Shown here one piece after another: positions 46,296 to 54,726 of a DNA stretch of 64,000 bases (the first letter of the stretch is position 1; the number at the start of each line of letters is the position of its first letter). The stretch comes from PoT sp049331405 (GTDB lineage Bacteria; Planctomycetota; Planctomycetia; Isosphaerales; Isosphaeraceae). The position numbers and the translations under genes are program-made. The notes under the pieces were generated by a model that saw only the letters and a program-made list of their open reading frames with translations, was not told the origin of the DNA and searched no databases. The DNA lies in the NCBI RefSeq assembly GCF_049331405.1, contig NZ_CP186274.1, positions 5,332,001 to 5,396,000 of the forward strand, in the 5' to 3' direction.

Positions 46296-46916
46296 TCAGC
46301 GTGCGTCGCCGGGGTTGGGGTCCAGGTCCTTCAACTCGTCGGCCAGCATGAAAAGCGCCCGGTGGAGGCGACGCTGGACGGTCTTGAGCGAGATGTCGAG
46401 CAGCTCGGCGGCCTCGACGTGGGTCATGCCGTGGATTCGCACCACGTCCAGGACCTCGCGCTCGTCCTCGGGCAGGTTCTCGATGGCCTCGAGCATGCGA
46501 CGGGCCGTGAAGGGGAGGCCCGACTCGCTCTCGGGGGGGGCGGCCACCTCGACTTCCTGGAAGTCGACGAGACCGATCTGCTCATCTAGGCGACGGGCCA
46601 GGTCATTCAGCTCCCAGCGCATGTGCTGGCTCGCCAGGCCGAAGAAGCCCCGCACGGTTGTCGGCCGGGTCTCCCGCAGGGCGCGGAGGAGCCGCTCGAC
46701 GATCGACTGGAGCATCTCGTCGGCGCCGAGCCCCAGCGGCGGCTGCGCCAGCCGCGGATATCGCCGGTAAAGGAGCCCCGCGCAGAGCCGTTCGAGCCGC
46801 CTGGCCGATCGGCCGAGCAATGACGAGATCACAAGCTCGGCATCCGACCCGGGCCGGGCGTCGGCCAGCTCGTCGAGGTATCTCTGGACCACGTATGTCG
46901 TGCGTTCCTGCTCCAT
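46296..46916 (-). CDS. ECF-type RNA polymerase sigma factor
   Basis: The 206-residue protein has a region 2-like segment with LGLGADEMLQSIVERLLRAL and FFGLASQHMRWELNDLARRL, and a region 4 helix-turn-helix in LPEDEREVLDVVRIHGMTHV and LLDISLKTVQRRLHRALFML. The spacing matches planctomycete ECF sigma factors often encoded next to Ser/Thr kinases. The downstream kinase-type gene is degraded here, so this factor may have lost its cognate regulator. No anti-sigma gene is adjacent. Confidence 0.9.
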   Translation of the reverse strand: MEQERTTYVVQRYLDELADARPGSDAELVISSLLGRSARRLERLCAGLLYRRYPRLAQPPLGLGADEMLQSIVERLLRALRETRPTTVRGFFGLASQHMRWELNDLARRLDEQIGLVDFQEVEVAAPPESESGLPFTARRMLEAIENLPEDEREVLDVVRIHGMTHVEAAELLDISLKTVQRRLHRALFMLADELKDLDPNPGDAR

Positions 46917-47079
46917 AACCCGCCGATCTTACCCGCGTTCGAGCCGGGAGTCACTCGGCCTATCGCCCCCCGCCGGGCATTCCGCGCCGAGGCTGACTAC
47001 ACGCCCCGCCTACCGGGGAAAGGCCCAATGCCACACATGTTGCTGAGGCGAAAGGCCCGACCCATCAAGGAGCATTCAA

Positions 47080-48018
47080 ATGCCGAGCGGCAAGATCCTG
47101 GTCACAGGGGCGACGGGGGACACCGGCCGGGCGACCGTCGCCGAGTTGCTGGCCCGAGGGTTCAAGGTCAGGGCGCTCGCCCATGGGAGAGATGAACGGT
47201 CGAAGCGGCTCGAGGACCAGGGCGCCGAGGTCGTCCACGGCGACCTCCTCGACTTCAACCAGGTCCGGGCCGCGCTCGAAGGGATCAAAGGGGCCTACTT
47301 CGTCTACCCGATCCGGTTCGGCATCGTGCAGGCGACCGCCTATTTCGCCCAGGCCGCGAAGGAGGTGGGGGTCGACGGCATCGTCAACATGTCGCAGGTG
47401 ACCGCCAGGCCCGACGCCAGGAGCCACGCGGCGACCGACCACTGGCTGGCCGAGCGGGTCTTCGACTGGTCGGGGGTCAACGTCGCCCACATCCGCCCGA
47501 CCTACTTCGCCGAGTGGCTCGTCTACGTCGCCCCGATGATCAAGGCCGGGCTCCTCCACGTCCCCTTCGGCACCGGCAAGCACGCCCCGATCACCGCCGA
47601 GGACCAGGCGAGCGTGATCGCCGGCATCCTCGCCGATCCGGCGCGGCACAAAGGGGCCATCTACCCCCTCTACGGCCCTGTCGAATACACGTACTCCGAG
47701 ATCGCCGAGGTTCTCGGCCGGGTCCTGGGCAAGCCCATCCAGTACAAGCAGATCAGCTTCGACGCCTTCCTCGACCTCCTGAGGACCAACCGGCGGAATC
47801 CTGACGAGGGGGCCTCCTCCCGCAACCTCTACGGCGAGCTCGACGGCAAGACCGACAACGCCGGCGACTCATTCACGGTACAACACCTGAAGGAGGTCGC
47901 CATCGACCACCAGAACGGTTTCTTCGCGGGCACCAACGACCTCGTGGAGACGCTGGGCGGCAGCCCTCCCACGACGCTCGAGGCGTTCATCGAGCAGCAT
48001 CGTTCGGCCTTCGAATGA
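47080..48018 (+). CDS. NmrA-like NAD(P)-binding protein
   Basis: The 312-residue atypical SDR has the Rossmann loop VTGATGDTGRATVAELLARG and KVRAL after beta-2. The usual SDR catalytic Tyr-Lys pair is not evident, as in NmrA/HSCARG-type redox sensors or quinone reductases. AAGGAG lies seven bases before the ATG. It is first of a plus-strand group with the membrane protein 28 nt downstream. Likely an NAD(P)H-dependent quinone oxidoreductase or sensor; the substrate is unknown. Confidence 0.9.
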   Translation: MPSGKILVTGATGDTGRATVAELLARGFKVRALAHGRDERSKRLEDQGAEVVHGDLLDFNQVRAALEGIKGAYFVYPIRFGIVQATAYFAQAAKEVGVDGIVNMSQVTARPDARSHAATDHWLAERVFDWSGVNVAHIRPTYFAEWLVYVAPMIKAGLLHVPFGTGKHAPITAEDQASVIAGILADPARHKGAIYPLYGPVEYTYSEIAEVLGRVLGKPIQYKQISFDAFLDLLRTNRRNPDEGASSRNLYGELDGKTDNAGDSFTVQHLKEVAIDHQNGFFAGTNDLVETLGGSPPTTLEAFIEQHRSAFE

Positions 48019-48046
48019 TCCCCTCCCACACCAAGCGAGGCGCGGC

Positions 48047-48754
48047 ATGACCGGATCCCTCTCGACCCTTCTGCTCACCGGCACGACGGCCGGCCTGGTC
48101 GCCCTCGTGGCGCTGTGGCTCGGGCGCGCGGCCCGCCTGGGCGGCCTCCCACGCACGATTGCCCCCTCCGTCGCGTTGGGCCTGCTGCTGTGGCTCGGCC
48201 TCGCGGCGCTGCTCGCTCGCAGCGGGCTCCTCGCCGTCTGGACGGCCTTCCCGCCCCGCTGGCCGCTACTCCCCCTCACGGCCCTGACAACGCTGATCGC
48301 GCTAAGCGTGACCCCGACCTCCCGTCGGCTCCTGGCGGAGATCCCACCATGGCAGCCGGTGGCCCTCCAGACGTTCCGCATCGGCGTGGAGTTGGCCTTC
48401 TGGCGGCTCCATGCCGAAGGCCTCGCCCCGATCCAGGTCACCTTCGAGGGCCGCAACCTCGACGGCCTCGTCGGCCTCACGGCGCCTATCGTGGCCCTCG
48501 GCATCGCGGCCGGTTGGATCGGCCCGAAGCTCGCGATCGCCTGGAACCTGTTCGGGCTCGCCTTGCTCTTCAATGCGATCGCTACGGTCGCCACGTCCAC
48601 CCCGGGGCCGCTTCACATGAACTGGGCGGGAGAGCCTTTCGTCGCGATCGCCACCTGGCCCGTCGTCTGGATCCCCGCCCTCCTCGCGCCGCTGGGGATC
48701 ACCCTGCACATCATCTCGATCCGCCAGGCGATCGCCCAAGGGATCAGCAAGTGA
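48047..48754 (+). CDS. Polytopic membrane protein of unknown function
   Basis: The 235-residue protein has about six hydrophobic helices. A central soluble stretch LLAEIPPWQPVALQTFRIGV carries the only charged cluster. GAGG precedes the ATG. It lies 28 nt after the NmrA-like gene and 103 nt before the muconolactone isomerase-like gene. No family name is recognised. The shared strand and short spacing suggest co-transcription with the NmrA-like gene. Confidence 0.8.
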   Translation: MTGSLSTLLLTGTTAGLVALVALWLGRAARLGGLPRTIAPSVALGLLLWLGLAALLARSGLLAVWTAFPPRWPLLPLTALTTLIALSVTPTSRRLLAEIPPWQPVALQTFRIGVELAFWRLHAEGLAPIQVTFEGRNLDGLVGLTAPIVALGIAAGWIGPKLAIAWNLFGLALLFNAIATVATSTPGPLHMNWAGEPFVAIATWPVVWIPALLAPLGITLHIISIRQAIAQGISK

Positions 48755-48857
48755 TGGGCATGATCCGCCCTGGATTGTTGGGGACACAACCGCGGGACAG
48801 ATCCATCCAATTCAACTTACATTACAGCTTCCAACAATTTCAGTCTGGGAGAATCCC

Positions 48858-49142
48858 ATGAAAGTCATGGCAATCGGAACGCTCAAGCCACTTACCGTTG
48901 AAGAGCGTCAGCGTTATTTACCCGACGAGGTCCCGGCCACGCTCCAACTCTATCTCAACGGCAAGATGGAGCAGTTCTGGCTGAGGGAGAACGAGTCGGG
49001 CGTCATCTTCCTGATGAACGTGGATTCGGTCGAGGAAGCCGACGGGCTCCTCAAAGGACTACCGCTCGGCCAAGCCAATCTGCTGACCTTTGATCTATTG
49101 CCGATCGGGCCACTCTTGCCGCTCGGCATGCTCTTGAAATAG
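48858..49142 (+). CDS. Muconolactone delta-isomerase-like small protein
   Basis: The 94-residue protein has a ferredoxin-like alpha+beta pattern: MKVMAIGTLKPLTVEERQRY, LYLNGKMEQFWLRENESGVI, FLMNVDSVEEADGLLKGLPL. This matches the muconolactone isomerase-like/YCII-like stress-responsive barrel group. GGGAG precedes the ATG. A catabolic muconolactone role is unlikely given the absence of aromatic pathway genes; homologues often accompany NmrA-like reductases. Confidence 0.8.
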   Translation: MKVMAIGTLKPLTVEERQRYLPDEVPATLQLYLNGKMEQFWLRENESGVIFLMNVDSVEEADGLLKGLPLGQANLLTFDLLPIGPLLPLGMLLK

Positions 49143-49553
49143 CCGAGGACGAGAACCGGGCCGCGATAGGGCGTCTTTTCCTAGTCGCGGCCATCCATTC
49201 CATTCGATTCTTCGTCTTGCGCAATGGCTCCGATCAACCGAGGTGGAGCGTCGGAATGGGGACGCGATTAGAAGCCATATTCGCCCGCAAGTAACGCATG
49301 GGAGGCGGGGAATTCAGGGGCACCATCATGCCTCCCTCACCCAGATGACCACCGAGATTATCCATTAGACCAAATATCTTCAATTAGAAAGAAATCCAAA
49401 GAGAATCCCACAAAAGTTTCACCGAAATCCAACAAATGATGGCGAGCCCAATTTCTTGGCGTTAATCTCTTCGAGATTCCGGGAGGTGGTTCCCGCCGCT
49501 GCCGACCGGGCTTGAAGGATTTTCGGCGCGACGATGAGACTGAAAAAGACACC
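49143..49553. other. Intergenic leader of the second DUF1559 gene
   Basis: About 410 nt. An AT-rich stretch at about 49355-49440 likely contains the promoter. No gene is seen. It shows no obvious similarity to the leader of the first DUF1559 gene. Confidence 0.45.
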
Positions 49554-50636
49554 ATGAAAGAGCTCGCACTTACGCGATCTGGGACGCGTCGGCAGGCGTC
49601 TCGCCGAGGTTTTACGCTGATCGAGCTGCTGGTGGTGATCGCGATTATCGCCATCCTGATTGCGCTCCTGCTGCCGGCCGTGCAGGCGGCCCGAGAGGCG
49701 GCCAGGCGGGCGCAGTGCGTCAACAATCTCAAGCAGATCGGGCTCGGACTTCACAACTACGAGAACAGGCAGGGCGCGTTCCCGCCCGCGGGGAAGTCGA
49801 CGTACTTCGGATCGAACCCGCCCAACAACCAGTTCGTCGACGGCGTCGGGCTGCTGCCGCGTCTCCTGTCGGACCTCGAGGCGGGCCCGACGGCGAACGC
49901 CATCAACTTCTCGCTCGACTACAACCACATCACGGGCGCCAACTTCACCGCGTATAGCACGGTGATCACCACGTTCATCTGCCCGTCGGCAAACCGGGTC
50001 CCCTCCGGAGGCCGCGACGAGGTCGAGCCCGCCGACCCGGCATCGACCCGAGCGGGGGTCGGGTACGGCGTGACCGACTACGCGGCGACCTGCGCCACCA
50101 CGATCGACCCGCAGGGGATCGCCGGCGGGCCCAGCAGCACGCCGATCGCGATCTATCGCAACACGAGCGCCCGGGTCAACGGCCTGCTCAAGCAGGGGAT
50201 GACGCGGATCTCCGAGGTCACCGACGGCCTGAGCCAGACCATCGCCGTGACCGAAGACGCGGGGCGCGACGCCCGCTTCGTCAGCGCCTATGCCGAGAGC
50301 TTCATCTCGCCCGTCCTCACGGCGACCCGCCCGGTGCCGCAAGGCCAGCGCCGATCGTGGCGATGGGCCGAGCCCGATAGCGCGATCGTCTCGTCGACCC
50401 AGATCAACAACAAGGGGACGCCGAGTCACGAAAACACCCAGTACGCCCAGTCGGGCCCGTCGATGGGCGCGAGCGGCGGTGCCGACGACGAGATCTACAG
50501 CTTCCACCCCGGCGGCGCCAACGCCCTCTTCGGCGACGGCTCGGTCAAGTTCCTCCGAGAGAGCCTGAACATCGTCGTCCAGCGCTCCCTGATCACGGCC
50601 ACCGGCGGCGAGGTCGTCTCGAGCGATGCCTACTGA
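49554..50636 (+). CDS. DUF1559 family protein with type IV pilin-like N-terminus
   Basis: The 360-residue protein has the prepilin motif RRGFTLIELLVVIAIIAILI and LLLPAVQAAREAARRAQCVN, nearly identical to the first 45 residues after the cleavage site of the protein at 31940. The middle is unrelated in detail. The C-terminal FHPGGANALFGDGSVKFLRE and GGEVVSSDAY close the domain. The ATG at 49554 is preferred over a TTG at 49512. It is followed by a palindromic terminator. Confidence 0.93.
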   Translation: MKELALTRSGTRRQASRRGFTLIELLVVIAIIAILIALLLPAVQAAREAARRAQCVNNLKQIGLGLHNYENRQGAFPPAGKSTYFGSNPPNNQFVDGVGLLPRLLSDLEAGPTANAINFSLDYNHITGANFTAYSTVITTFICPSANRVPSGGRDEVEPADPASTRAGVGYGVTDYAATCATTIDPQGIAGGPSSTPIAIYRNTSARVNGLLKQGMTRISEVTDGLSQTIAVTEDAGRDARFVSAYAESFISPVLTATRPVPQGQRRSWRWAEPDSAIVSSTQINNKGTPSHENTQYAQSGPSMGASGGADDEIYSFHPGGANALFGDGSVKFLRESLNIVVQRSLITATGGEVVSSDAY

Positions 50637-50697
50637 TCCGAGTCGCGGATGGCAGTCTCGAGGCCCAGACCATCTTTCAAAGCGAGCGCAAAGAAAC

Positions 50698-50723
50698 GGC
50701 GGAGTCGTCCGGACGACTCCGCC
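50698..50723. terminator. Bidirectional palindromic terminator
   Basis: A perfect 26-bp palindrome lies between the convergent DUF1559 (plus) and S4 (minus) genes. T-rich tails are weak on both sides, so termination is inferred from position and stem strength. Confidence 0.7.
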
Positions 50724-50744
50724 TCGTTCGCAAACACGTGGCGA

Positions 50745-50957
50745 TCACTCGAGGACCAGGGACGGGCCGTCTTCGAGCTCGACCTTGTCGCCGAGGGCCA
50801 TCTTGCGGCGTTTGCGAAGCTCGACCTCGCCGTTGACGCGGACGAGGCCCTCGGAAATCATCGCCTTGGCCTCGCCGCCGTTGATCACCCAGCCTGCCAA
50901 TTTGAGCACCTGAGTGAGGTTGATCTCACGCTCACCGACGCTCAGCCGTTCGACCAT
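50745..50957 (-). CDS. S4-domain RNA-binding protein (YbcJ-like)
   Basis: The 70-residue protein is almost wholly an S4 domain: INLTQVLKLAGWVINGGEAK, AMISEGLVRVNGEVELRKRR. It matches the small YbcJ-type group. GGAAGG lies nine bases before the ATG at 50957. Its start overlaps the CvpA-like gene end by 26 nt, so the two are probably co-transcribed. Known relatives bind structured RNA; the target is not known. Confidence 0.88.
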   Translation of the reverse strand: MVERLSVGEREINLTQVLKLAGWVINGGEAKAMISEGLVRVNGEVELRKRRKMALGDKVELEDGPSLVLE

Positions 50958-51696
50958 CGCTGACACCCTTCCCCACGTCCTGGAGTTCTTTCTTCGCCGT
51001 GTCGACGATCGCCCGGCTGATCCTCGACTCCTCGCGCTCCAGGATATCCTGCCAGGAAGAGCCGCCCTTGTCATCGGACTTCGAGCCGCGGGGGGAGGAT
51101 TCGTTCACGATCGAGGCCTTCTTGATCCGTCGGCTCGACCTGACGCGATCGGCGTCCGAGTCGTCGTCATCCGAGGCGTCGGAGTCATTGCTGGCCGTCG
51201 CGCCGTTGCCGTCCCAGAAGCGGGTGAGGGCCTCGCGGGCCTCGGTGGGGAGGACCGGGCCGACGGTCGCCATGACCTGGCCGACGATCTTGCCCGTCGG
51301 GCTCGAGAAGATCGGCCCGCGGGTCGACGGCGCCAGGCTGGCCACGAAGAAGGTGGCCACGAGCCCGATCAGGGCTCCTTCGAGGCCCCCCAGGACCATG
51401 CCGAGGTGGCGGTCGAAGGCCTCGAACTGCATCTTCTTCAAGGTCGCCCGGATGAGCCAGGCCGCGAGGAAGACGCCGCCGGAGACGCCCGCATAGACCG
51501 CCATCATCGCCAGGGCCCGGGCCATCACCGGATCGCCCGGGAACTTGGGCGCGAGCTGCGCCGAGAGCGGATGGGCGACCATGTATCCCAGGACGAGCGA
51601 GGCGATGCTGGCGATCTGCCAGGTGATTCCCCGCAAGGCTCCCCAGACCATGCCCGCGACGATCACGCCCACCATCGCACCATCGTAGTATGTCAT
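50932..51696 (-). CDS. CvpA family membrane protein with extended soluble tail
   Basis: The 254-residue protein starts MTYYDGAMVGVIVAGMVWGA and has four hydrophobic helices matching CvpA, including ALRGITWQIASIASLVLGYM and GMVLGGLEGALIGLVATFFV. After about residue 165 a charged, low-complexity tail with an Asp/Ser run (SNDSDASDDDDSDAD) and a C-terminal helix follows, absent from short CvpA proteins. GAGGAG lies upstream of the ATG at 51696. CvpA proteins influence envelope integrity and colicin V production; the precise role is unsettled. Confidence 0.86.
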   Translation of the reverse strand: MTYYDGAMVGVIVAGMVWGALRGITWQIASIASLVLGYMVAHPLSAQLAPKFPGDPVMARALAMMAVYAGVSGGVFLAAWLIRATLKKMQFEAFDRHLGMVLGGLEGALIGLVATFFVASLAPSTRGPIFSSPTGKIVGQVMATVGPVLPTEAREALTRFWDGNGATASNDSDASDDDDSDADRVRSSRRIKKASIVNESSPRGSKSDDKGGSSWQDILEREESRISRAIVDTAKKELQDVGKGVSDGRTAERR

Positions 51697-52013
51697 CCTT
51701 GATCTCCTCGGAGTGCCATGCACGCGCGGATCGACTCCACGATCGCGGGCACATCCTAGCGGAGACTCCGAAAACCGAAAAGAGGAATGCTCCTGATCGC
51801 CCGTACCCTGGATCCATGCCGCCGAAGGGCTCGAACTAGCCCATCGACTTAGCATCAGACGATTTCCCGAAAAGGCGACGATTTCCGACCTTTCGGCGGC
51901 AGGACCCGCTTTGGTGAGGGGCTCCGACCTGCGACAATCGACCCGGCGAGGCCGGGGCCACAGCCAGGGTAATTCCGCCCGGGCCCGCCGACGATTCGAG
52001 AGGTCGACTTCCC
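51697..52013. other. Divergent intergenic region
   Basis: About 317 nt between the CvpA gene (minus) and the serine hydrolase (plus). No gene seen; promoters for both should lie here. Confidence 0.4.
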
Positions 52014-52949
52014 ATGGGATCCCGTATCCGAGCGTATCAAACCCTGTCCGTCGCATCGGCCTGCCTCGCCCTCTCGGCCTCGATGGCCCGAGGCGACGAG
52101 CCCACGCTCGAATCCAGGCTCCGCCCCCTGATCCAGGCCCATAAAGGGGAGGTCGCCGTCGCCGTGAAGAACCTCAAGACGGGCGAGGCCTTCCTCTACC
52201 GCGAGGACGAGCCGATGCCGACGGCCAGCCTCATCAAGTTCCCGGTCATGGTCGAGGCCTACCGCCAGGCCGCCGAGATGAAGGTCGACCTCAAGGCTCC
52301 CGTCACGCTCAAGTCGTCCGACAAGGTCCCCGGCTCGGGCATCCTCACCGCGCATTTCTCGGAGGGGGCGACCTTCCCGCTCGTCGACGCCGTCCACCTG
52401 ATGATCGCCTTCTCGGACAACACGGCCACGAACCTCGTGCTCGACAAGATCGGCATCGGGTCGACCGCCGCCACGATGGAGACGATGGGATACCCCCAGA
52501 CCAAGATCCACTCCAAGGTCTTCCGCCGGGATACCTCGGTCTTCCCCGAGCGCAGCAAGAAGTTCGGCCTGGGGAGCACGACGGCCTCCGAGATGATCCG
52601 GCTCTGCGAAGCCCTGCACAAGCATGAACTCGTGAGCAAGGAAGCGAGCGAAGCGATGCTCGCCCATCTGCGCGCCTGCGACGACAAGGACAAGTTCCCT
52701 CGCTTCCTGCCCTCCGGAACCAAAATTGCTTTCAAAACCGGAAGCGTGGATTCTTCGAGGACGGCGGCGGGTATCATTGACTGTCCGGCGGGCCCCGTGA
52801 CGCTCTGCGTCATGACCAACGCCAACGAAGACAAGAGCTGGACGCCCGACAACGCCGGCAACCGCCTCTGCGCCGACATCGCCCGCGCGGTCTACGACCA
52901 CTTCGGGGCGAAGGCCCAGGAGTCGCCGAAGGAAGAGCCCAAGCCCTGA
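52014..52949 (+). CDS. Class A beta-lactamase-like serine hydrolase
   Basis: The 311-residue secreted protein has signal SVASACLALSASMARGDE. The class A/PBP-like motifs are S72-x-x-K75 (TASLIKFPVM), S134-D-N136 (AFSDNTATNLV) and K241-T-G243 (FKTGSVDSSRT). The Omega-loop ExxLN with the deacylating Glu is not evident; the equivalent region reads VFPERSKKFGLGSTT. It may therefore be a peptidase or penicillin-binding-type enzyme rather than an efficient beta-lactamase. It stands before a gene of unknown function at 53068. Confidence 0.88.
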   Translation: MGSRIRAYQTLSVASACLALSASMARGDEPTLESRLRPLIQAHKGEVAVAVKNLKTGEAFLYREDEPMPTASLIKFPVMVEAYRQAAEMKVDLKAPVTLKSSDKVPGSGILTAHFSEGATFPLVDAVHLMIAFSDNTATNLVLDKIGIGSTAATMETMGYPQTKIHSKVFRRDTSVFPERSKKFGLGSTTASEMIRLCEALHKHELVSKEASEAMLAHLRACDDKDKFPRFLPSGTKIAFKTGSVDSSRTAAGIIDCPAGPVTLCVMTNANEDKSWTPDNAGNRLCADIARAVYDHFGAKAQESPKEEPKP

Positions 52950-53067
52950 CGTCCGGCCTTGACCCGATACGTTCCGTCTCGTTGCGATTCGCCTCGATTT
53001 CGCTCCTCGACGAGCCTCGCGGACGCCCCTCACCGCGAGGCCGACGATCCGACCAAGGGAGACTTCG

Positions 53068-53532
53068 ATGGGATTCTTCGACACGCTGCGACGCGTCCTG
53101 GCCGGAGAAGCTTCCGGCGCGACGCCGGGGGTCGTCTACGACAAGGACGGACGGCTCATCCCCGAAGGCGTGGCGACAACCACGCTCTCCCAGTCCGAGT
53201 CGACCAGCAAGTACGACCGCGCCCAGTGGCATAAGAAGTTGAAGCGAATCCTCGACGAGTTGCCCGACTCCCGGGGAGAATGGCCCGAGCTCATGTCGGA
53301 GGCCAAGGCCCTCGACTTCGACCCCGACTGGCTCGCGAATGCCAAGCGCGAGGAGTTCCTGCTCCTGATCCGCCGCGTCGTCTCCGACCGCGTCGTCACC
53401 GAGGCCGAGCATCGCAAGCTCGACCTCTGCCGCGACCTCATCGGCCTCAGCGATGAAGAGGCCGAGGCCGCGCTCCACGACATCATGGCCGAGGCCGAAT
53501 CCTTCTTCGGCAAGCCCGTCACCGAGGCGTAA
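53068..53532 (+). CDS. Soluble protein of unknown function, TerB-like helical pattern
   Basis: The 154-residue acidic helical protein starts MGFFDTLRRVLAGEASGATP. From about residue 50 it has repeated helices ending with LLLIRRVVSDRVVTEAEHRK, LDLCRDLIGLSDEEAEAALH, which resembles TerB-like/tellurite-resistance helices. That resemblance is pattern-based and uncertain. GGGAG lies six bases before the ATG. Its stop directly abuts the stop of the convergent thioesterase gene. Confidence 0.82.
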   Translation: MGFFDTLRRVLAGEASGATPGVVYDKDGRLIPEGVATTTLSQSESTSKYDRAQWHKKLKRILDELPDSRGEWPELMSEAKALDFDPDWLANAKREEFLLLIRRVVSDRVVTEAEHRKLDLCRDLIGLSDEEAEAALHDIMAEAESFFGKPVTEA

Positions 53533-53928
53533 TCACTCGTCGTCCTTCCGGCGCAGGATCGGCGGGAGGGCCTGCGGGCGGCCTTCGCGGTCGACGCAGG
53601 CCAGGGTCGAATGGCCTTCGGCCAGGAGCGTCCCCTCGCGCAGGACCTGATACTGATGCACGATCTTGACGTGCGTCACCCGCGCGACGGTGGTGCGGAT
53701 CGTCAGCAGGTCGTCGTAATAGGCAGGCCGCTTGAACTTGCACCCGACCTCGACGATCACCAGCAGGTGCCCCGAGTCCTCGATCTCCCGGTAGGAGACG
53801 CCGCTCTGCCGGAGCATCTCCGTGCGCCCCATCTCGAAGTAAACGATGTAATTGGCGTGGTGCAAGAGCCCCATCCGGTCGGTCTCGGCGTATCGGACGC
53901 GAACCGTGATCTCGTGACTTTCCGACAT
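53533..53928 (-). CDS. Acyl-CoA thioesterase, 4HBT/YbgC family
   Basis: The 131-residue hotdog-fold protein has VRVRYAETDRMGLLHHANYI and VYFEMGRTEML, containing the catalytic Asp/His region of YbgC-type thioesterases. It likely hydrolyses short- or medium-chain acyl-CoA, or acyl-ACP, in the cytoplasm. It lies alone, convergent with the gene at 53068 and 66 nt downstream of the phosphatase at 53995 on the same strand. Confidence 0.92.
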   Translation of the reverse strand: MSESHEITVRVRYAETDRMGLLHHANYIVYFEMGRTEMLRQSGVSYREIEDSGHLLVIVEVGCKFKRPAYYDDLLTIRTTVARVTHVKIVHQYQVLREGTLLAEGHSTLACVDREGRPQALPPILRRKDDE

Positions 53929-53994
53929 CGTGCGCCTGACCTTCTGATACGGGGCGTGGGATGGTAGGGACGGGAAGGCTCGATGAGCCGCGAC

Positions 53995-54726
53995 TCACTG
54001 GCGGGCGGTCCCCTTTTCGACCGGCCGCTGGGTGGTCTGCTCTGGCTGAGTCGCCTTAGAAACGATCAGCAAGGGATACGGGTTGTACGGCCATTCCTCG
54101 CGGCTGGGATGTCCCGGCTTGTAGCCGGACGTGAGCCACTCGCGGAACCTGGCGGGAGTGTGAGGCTCCCCCTCCCCCTTGAGCCAGCGGGCGTAGCTCT
54201 CCAGGTGCTGCGCCATGACGATACCGTCGCCCATCGGCAGATACATGTAATAGGCCGAGAACTGGCGCCGGGCCGACTCGAGCGTTCCGCCCGGGCGGAG
54301 CAGCTCGATCATCGCGGTGACCAGGCCGGTGCGCTCGGCCCCCCACTGGCAGTGGACCATCAAGGGATACTCGCAAGTGTCGAGCACCTCGAGGAGGGTC
54401 TTCGCCTCGTCGCGGGCGAGCCAGAGGTCGGACGCCATGTGGACGTCGACCTGGGTGGCCCCGGCCTTGAGGGTCGCGGACCGCTCGGCCCTGTACCAGG
54501 AGTCCTTCGGGTTAGCCCCGCGGAGGTTGAGGACCGTCTTGATCCGATGCTGCCGGACCGTCTTGCCCAGCAGGCTCGACGACATCTGGCCGGAGCGATA
54601 GATCTTGCCGGGGATCACGACCCCGAAGTTGCCCGTCGCGAGCCGGGAGCCCATGAACAGCGTCAGGCCGAGGGCGACCACCGCGATCGAACCGAGGATC
54701 CGCCGTCGAATTCGGCGACCACGCAT
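53995..54726 (-). CDS. Membrane-anchored dual-specificity/tyrosine phosphatase-like protein
   Basis: The 243-residue protein has an N-terminal anchor (LGSIAVVALGLTLFMGSRLA) and a phosphatase domain: YRSGQMSSSLLGKTVRQHRI, VLNLRG, and the P-loop HCQWGAERTG with C126 and R132 (CX5R). The catalytic Asp may be in HMASD. A Pro-rich C-terminus follows. The start at 54726 has GGAAGGA upstream. The first 215 nt overlap the 3' part of the upstream paralogue in another frame. Similar proteins are DSP/Siw14-like phosphatases acting on phosphoproteins, inositol phosphates or lipid phosphates. Confidence 0.88.
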   Translation of the reverse strand: MRGRRIRRRILGSIAVVALGLTLFMGSRLATGNFGVVIPGKIYRSGQMSSSLLGKTVRQHRIKTVLNLRGANPKDSWYRAERSATLKAGATQVDVHMASDLWLARDEAKTLLEVLDTCEYPLMVHCQWGAERTGLVTAMIELLRPGGTLESARRQFSAYYMYLPMGDGIVMAQHLESYARWLKGEGEPHTPARFREWLTSGYKPGHPSREEWPYNPYPLLIVSKATQPEQTTQRPVEKGTARQ

